In this document: positions 60,066-64,000 of the stretch, in pieces | Numbering within the stretch: the stretch's first letter is position 1 | How the letters are laid out: every line of letters starts with the position of its first letter | NCBI GenBank assembly: GCA_965232015.1 | Contig: OZ246946.1 | Location: forward strand, 1,674,001-1,738,000 | Length of the DNA stretch: 64,000 nt | DNA from: JAJEAO01 sp963667635 | Lineage (GTDB): Bacteria; Acidobacteriota; Vicinamibacteria; Marinacidobacterales; Marinacidobacteraceae | Reading direction: 5' to 3' | The notes under the pieces: generated by a model | Databases searched by the model: none | What the model was told of the DNA's origin: nothing | The model's input: the letters and a program-made list of their open reading frames with translations, nothing else | Translations under genes and position numbers: made by a program

Positions 60066-63000
60066 CTACGCGGCACCCGTACCGGAACGGTGGAACGCGG
60101 GCCGCAGGCGCAGGAGCGGGGTGTATAGCGCCGGCACAACCATCATGAGAATCGCCGTGACGAAGAGAATGCCGAAGCCCAGCGACGCGGCAAAGGGGAT
60201 CAGGAACTGGGCCTGGATCGAGCGCTCCAGGATCAGGGGCGTGAACCCGAGGAACGTCGTCACGGAAGTGAGCATGATCGGACGGAAGCGTCCCTTGGCG
60301 CCCTCCACGACCGCCGTTTTCGGCGCGGCGCCGTCGCTGAGTTTCTGGTCGATGAAATCAATCATGACCAGGGAGTCGTTCACCACCACCCCGCTGAGCC
60401 CGAAGATCCCCATGAAGGATATGGCGCTCAACGCCACACCCAGGATCCAGTGGCCCAGGATCACGCCGATGAACCCGAAGGGGATCACGGCCATGATGAT
60501 GAACGGCTTCGTGTAGGAACGGAGGGGGATCGCGAGGAGCATGTAGATCAGGATCATGGCGATCGCAAACCCACGGTACAGCGCGCCGAGGGATTCCAGT
60601 TGCTGCTGCTGTTCACCCCCGAACGTGTAGGTCAACTCCGGATGCGTCGCAACCAGATCCGCCAGGATCGAACCGGCCAGGATCTCGTTGGCTTCGTTGC
60701 TGGAAATCACCAAGGCGTCCACATCCGCTGTGACAGTGACGACGCGCTGGCCATCCCTGCGCCGCAGGGCCGACGGCGCCACGCCCGGGCTCAGCGTGGC
60801 CGCACTGATGATCGGCACCGCGTCCCCGCCCGGCGTCTGGATCAGGTAGCCTTCGATATCGGTAATGGAGTTGCGCTCTTCCTCGGGCAGGCGCACATAG
60901 ACTCGCACCTCTTCCCGGCCGCGCTGCACCCGGACGGCTTCCGCCCCGAAGAACGCGGCCCTCGCCTGCCCCGCCAACTCCTGCAGGGTGAGACCGAGGG
61001 TTCGCGCTTCGGGGCGCAGCTCCAACTGAATCTCCGGGATGCCGGCTGCGTGGTCCGACCGTATGTCGTGGACGCCTTGTACGCTGCGTAGTCCGCTTAC
61101 CACCGAGTCCGCGATCGTGACGAGGCGCTCCGGGTCGGGATGGGACAGTACCGCCTCGACCGGGTTCCCGAGGGTGAAGATCTCGCCGCTGAACGTGATG
61201 CCGCGCACGTAGGGCAGAACACCCACCTCCTCCCGCCACGCCTGCACGACCTCTCCGGTGGAGATCCGCCTCTGCTGTGCGCCGAGGAGTTTGAACTCGA
61301 TGGTGGCGATATTGGCCTGCGGATTGAGAGTGGGCTCCGGGTTGAGTCCCCCTTCGACTCTGGATCCCAGTCCGACCGTCACCGTAACGCCGCTCAGCAG
61401 CGGTGGCGCATCAGCGGGCCGATCGCGTGACAGTCGCTCGATGACCCGGCGGCCCGCAGCCTCCAGCTCCCGCGCCACTTCGTCCGTTCTCGAAGCGGTA
61501 GCCCCATCGGGCATTTCCAGAACAACCGTCGCGAAATCACCCTCGACGCCGTCGGCCAGCGTCATGGGAACGACGCCCGCGGGCAGCAGGGAGATGCTCA
61601 GAACGAGCATCGCGACAGCGCCCACCATCGTCACTCCGGGCCGGTCCGTGGCGAACCGCAGGGTCCGGTCCAGGGGCCCCTGCACGAACCGGTTGAGCTG
61701 AGCGTCGACACGACGCTGGAGTCCCGAGAAGAACCGGTCGAACGTATTGGTCGGGGCCGATTCCGGGCCGGGCAGGTGTGACAGGTGGTTTGGCAGCACC
61801 AGCAGCGATTCCACCAGGGAAACCAGCAGCACGGCGATCATGATGATCGGCAGGGCCCGCCATACATCGCCGACGCCGCCCGGGATGAGCAACAACGGGA
61901 CGAAGGCCATCACCGACGTAAGGACCGCGAACGTCAAGGGCACCTTGATCCGCCTGACGCCGCGGATCGCGGCGGCGACCCCGGGTGTCCCGCGATTGCG
62001 TTCGTATTGGATGTGCTCCGCCACAACAATGGCGTCGTCAACGACGATCCCTATGGCGAGGACGAAGGAGAACAGGCTGATCTCGTTGATCGCCAGGTCG
62101 AGCGCCATCATGACGGCGAGGGCTCCGACACCCGAAACGACGAGGCCCACCGCAACCCATACCGCAAGCCGGACGTGGAGAAACAGGCTGAGTGCGATCA
62201 ACACCAGCAACAGGCCGAGGGCGCCGTTTTTCAGGAGAAGATTGGCGCGTTCCTCGTAGACTTGGGACTCGTCGTTCCACAAGGTGATGCCCACGCCGTC
62301 CGGCAAAGCCGGGATCACCTCGTTCGCCAGGTGCTCGCGGACGGTGGTGGCGACATCCATCACCTGTTCGCCACCGGCCCGGAAGACCTCGACGAAAAGG
62401 GCGGGGTGGTTCTGGTGGCGGACAATCAGGTCTGCTTCCTGGAAACCGTCGCGGACCTGGGCGATATCGCCCAGGCGCAGGACCGTGCCGTCCGGGCTGC
62501 TGAGGAGGGGGATCTCCTCGAAGTCCTGCTGGTCGTAGCTCTGCCCGAGGGTCCGCACTCGAACCTGGGATTCACGGGTATTGATGCTGCCGGCCGACAG
62601 GTTCAGCGAACTGCGTCGGATCGCATGGGCGACATCGGTGAGCGTAAGTCCGAGGGCCTTCAGCCGGTGAAGCGGCAGTTCGACGGAGATCTCGTAGTTC
62701 CGGACCCCGCTGACTTCGACCTGGGAGACGGAGGGCAGCGCGGTCAGGTCATCTTCGATCTGGTACGCAAGTTCCTTCAGCGAGCGCTCGGAGATGTCGC
62801 CGTGGACGATAAGCCGCATCATGCTCATGCGGTTGTCCATCTCGCGGAACCGGGGACGCTCGGCGCCGGCCGGGAATGACTCGATCCGATTGACGGCAGA
62901 TTCGATGTCGTCCATAGCTCGATCCATGTCCGTGCGGGAATCCATCTGGACACGCACGGAGGCCATGCCCGGAGCCGCTACGGACTTGACCGCCCTCACG

Positions 63001-63272
63001 TCGTCCAGCCCGCTGACCTGGTCCTCGATCCTTACGACGATCGACTCCTCGATTTCCTCCGGCGTGGCGCCGGGATAGGCCATCGAGACTTCGACATGGT
63101 AGAAGGGTGTCGTAGGCCAGGCTTCGCGATCGAGGCCCGTCAACGACACGAGTCCGGCCGCGAAGATCGCCACCATCAGGAGATTGGCCGCAATGCCGTT
63201 GCTCGCCATGTAGGCGATCGGGCCGGACCGTTCGCGGCCGTTGCCCGGCCCGGGACCCGTGCCGGGACTCAT
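60066..63272 (-). CDS. RND-family efflux transporter permease
   Basis: A 1068-residue RND transporter with the usual twelve-helix plan: first helix ANLLMVAIFAAGLVSLTG, the long periplasmic loops with PGATPEEIEESIVVRIEDQV, and transmembrane helix 4 carrying the proton-relay Asp pair in AIGIVVDDAIVVAEHIQYER. The matching second half has GIFGLSGVVVNDSLVMIDFI. It exports lipophilic compounds with a membrane-fusion partner and an outer-membrane channel. Its start overlaps the adaptor gene's stop by four bases (63269-63272). Its position in the same operon as a P450 and a sterol-type methyltransferase suggests that it moves the product. Confidence 0.93.
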   Translation of the reverse strand: MSPGTGPGPGNGRERSGPIAYMASNGIAANLLMVAIFAAGLVSLTGLDREAWPTTPFYHVEVSMAYPGATPEEIEESIVVRIEDQVSGLDDVRAVKSVAAPGMASVRVQMDSRTDMDRAMDDIESAVNRIESFPAGAERPRFREMDNRMSMMRLIVHGDISERSLKELAYQIEDDLTALPSVSQVEVSGVRNYEISVELPLHRLKALGLTLTDVAHAIRRSSLNLSAGSINTRESQVRVRTLGQSYDQQDFEEIPLLSSPDGTVLRLGDIAQVRDGFQEADLIVRHQNHPALFVEVFRAGGEQVMDVATTVREHLANEVIPALPDGVGITLWNDESQVYEERANLLLKNGALGLLLVLIALSLFLHVRLAVWVAVGLVVSGVGALAVMMALDLAINEISLFSFVLAIGIVVDDAIVVAEHIQYERNRGTPGVAAAIRGVRRIKVPLTFAVLTSVMAFVPLLLIPGGVGDVWRALPIIMIAVLLVSLVESLLVLPNHLSHLPGPESAPTNTFDRFFSGLQRRVDAQLNRFVQGPLDRTLRFATDRPGVTMVGAVAMLVLSISLLPAGVVPMTLADGVEGDFATVVLEMPDGATASRTDEVARELEAAGRRVIERLSRDRPADAPPLLSGVTVTVGLGSRVEGGLNPEPTLNPQANIATIEFKLLGAQQRRISTGEVVQAWREEVGVLPYVRGITFSGEIFTLGNPVEAVLSHPDPERLVTIADSVVSGLRSVQGVHDIRSDHAAGIPEIQLELRPEARTLGLTLQELAGQARAAFFGAEAVRVQRGREEVRVYVRLPEEERNSITDIEGYLIQTPGGDAVPIISAATLSPGVAPSALRRRDGQRVVTVTADVDALVISSNEANEILAGSILADLVATHPELTYTFGGEQQQQLESLGALYRGFAIAMILIYMLLAIPLRSYTKPFIIMAVIPFGFIGVILGHWILGVALSAISFMGIFGLSGVVVNDSLVMIDFIDQKLSDGAAPKTAVVEGAKGRFRPIMLTSVTTFLGFTPLILERSIQAQFLIPFAASLGFGILFVTAILMMVVPALYTPLLRLRPAFHRSGTGAA

Positions 63273-64000
63273 CGCACCGCGTCGGTTCCGGTCTGGACGC
63301 GCATCCCCTCGGTGGCGAACGGAATCCCACCCGTGACCACTCGCTGGCCACTCTCGAGAGGACCGGTCACAAAGACCTCATCGTTCGCTCGCTGCAGCAC
63401 CTGGACTGGAACGATGCGCACGACGCCGTCCTCGCTCACCGCCCAGACATCATTGCCTGTTTGCAGCGCCGCGCGCGGGATCCGGAAGTAGTCCTCCGGC
63501 GAAACGCCGTCTATTTCCACGTCCACGAACTTGCCGACGAGCAGCGGGGGCGGGGCGCCGGCCGCACTGGATCCGCTCGCCGGGACACCGGAACGGAACG
63601 GGTCCGACACGCGCACGATCACGCCGACGGTTCGAGTGTGCGCGTCGAGCGTCGCCTCGACGCGGTCCACGTAGCCCTCCCAGACGTACATCGCCTCTCC
63701 GTATCGGGCGATCACCCGCACCGCCACCCTACCCCTCTCGCCGTCACCGGCCTGGAGTTCCCACAGGCCCGGGATCAGCGACGCATCGGCATCGGACAGC
63801 GGGACGACCACCTCCACGGCATCCGAGGCAAGGAACCGCCCCACAGATTGTCCGGGGCTCACGAGCTGTCCCACATCCACGGACTCCGAACGCACCACGC
63901 CATCGAAGGGCGCGGTGACGCGGGTTCGGGACAACGCGAGATGCGCGTCCGCCAACCGGGCTTCGTCGCGACTCAGTGCGGCGCGCGCAGCCTCGAGCTG
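63269..64000 (-). CDS. RND periplasmic adaptor (membrane fusion protein), C-terminal part
   Basis: The reading frame runs to the window edge, giving about 243 C-terminal residues of a membrane-fusion protein. The start is outside the window. After a coiled-coil remnant (LEAARAALSRDEARLADAHL) comes the lipoyl half-motif APFDGVVRSESVDVGQLVSP, the beta-barrel domain with VVVPLSDADASLIPGL, and the membrane-proximal domain ending RVQTGTDAVR. It connects the RND pump to the outer-membrane channel. The pump starts inside its stop codon, so it is the first visible gene of the operon. Confidence 0.9.
   Translation of the reverse strand, partial: QLEAARAALSRDEARLADAHLALSRTRVTAPFDGVVRSESVDVGQLVSPGQSVGRFLASDAVEVVVPLSDADASLIPGLWELQAGDGERGRVAVRVIARYGEAMYVWEGYVDRVEATLDAHTRTVGVIVRVSDPFRSGVPASGSSAAGAPPPLLVGKFVDVEIDGVSPEDYFRIPRAALQTGNDVWAVSEDGVVRIVPVQVLQRANDEVFVTGPLESGQRVVTGGIPFATEGMRVQTGTDAVR

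Noticed and set aside
1..64000. CRISPR arrays, rRNA genes or prophage structural genes
   Set aside because: I looked for regularly spaced direct repeats of 24-40 bp with unique spacers, for rRNA-like conserved stretches and for phage head, tail or integrase genes. I saw none. The only regular tandem arrays are the 26-bp and 11-bp repeats reported above.

Overview
This window is high-GC bacterial DNA (visibly well above 60% G+C over most of its length), with no rRNA or tRNA gene that I can see. The gene complement is secreted S9 peptidases, an M28 peptidase, amidohydrolases, a creatininase-family protein, a Tat-exported asparaginase, gamma-glutamyltransferase, many PIN-type toxin-antitoxin (TA) pairs and IS elements. 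That would suit a peptide- and amide-degrading Gemmatimonadota- or Acidobacteriota-like organism, possibly a marine or sponge-associated lineage. This is an inference from gene content only and the phylum is not proven.

Layout. 1-5.1 kb: end of an M28 peptidase, an acetamidase/formamidase-like lipoprotein, a small lipoprotein, two adjacent gene-end relics, an RHH/PIN TA pair, a RelA/SpoT-domain protein and a divergent DUF488 gene. 5.2-11.7 kb: SDR oxidoreductase, a MacB/LolCE-type ABC exporter (permease and ATPase) and an aldehyde-dehydrogenase-like enzyme. 11.8-18 kb: two tandem S9 peptidases, a DUF4062/ATP-binding gene, and a relic of a third S9 gene. 18-28.4 kb: a defence-type island with a Phd/PIN pair, a complete type I restriction-modification operon (hsdM, a two-motif antitoxin-like gene, a HicB-like gene, a 21-codon micro-ORF, hsdS, hsdR), and a PIN gene followed by four overlapping antitoxin-like genes. 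28.4-33.5 kb: an AAA ATPase, a membrane-anchored KAP-like NTPase and relics of the ATPase gene. 33.5-38 kb: an IS21 element nested in an IS1182-family element, with a 7-bp target duplication. 38.3-54.6 kb: mostly metabolic and secreted proteins (amidohydrolase, two TA pairs, AMP-forming ligase, glycosyltransferase, asparaginase, Thr dehydratase, GGT, Spondin_N lipoprotein, creatininase family, beta-propeller, MGH1-like glycosidase). 54.8-56.9 kb: an IS1634 element. 56.9-64 kb: a four-gene operon of membrane-fusion protein, RND pump, GPP34-cytochrome P450 fusion and sterol-C24-methyltransferase-like enzyme.

Two themes stand out. First, the last operon joins a P450 fused to a Golgi-phosphoprotein-3-like (GPP34) domain, a methyltransferase with sterol-methyltransferase signatures, and an RND efflux system. 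This looks like a tailoring-and-export system for a hydrophobic, possibly steroid or terpenoid, molecule. Second, accessory genes repeatedly sit between a resident gene and a duplicated, diverged copy of that gene's 3' end (S9 peptidase, AAA ATPase, probably acetamidase and RelA/SpoT, and istB inside IS21). This suggests that cargo moves by recombination anchored in gene 3' ends. The antitoxin-like FDC-W motif family is also amplified: four tandem genes in an A-B-A'-B' order after a PIN toxin, and a two-motif version inside the restriction operon.
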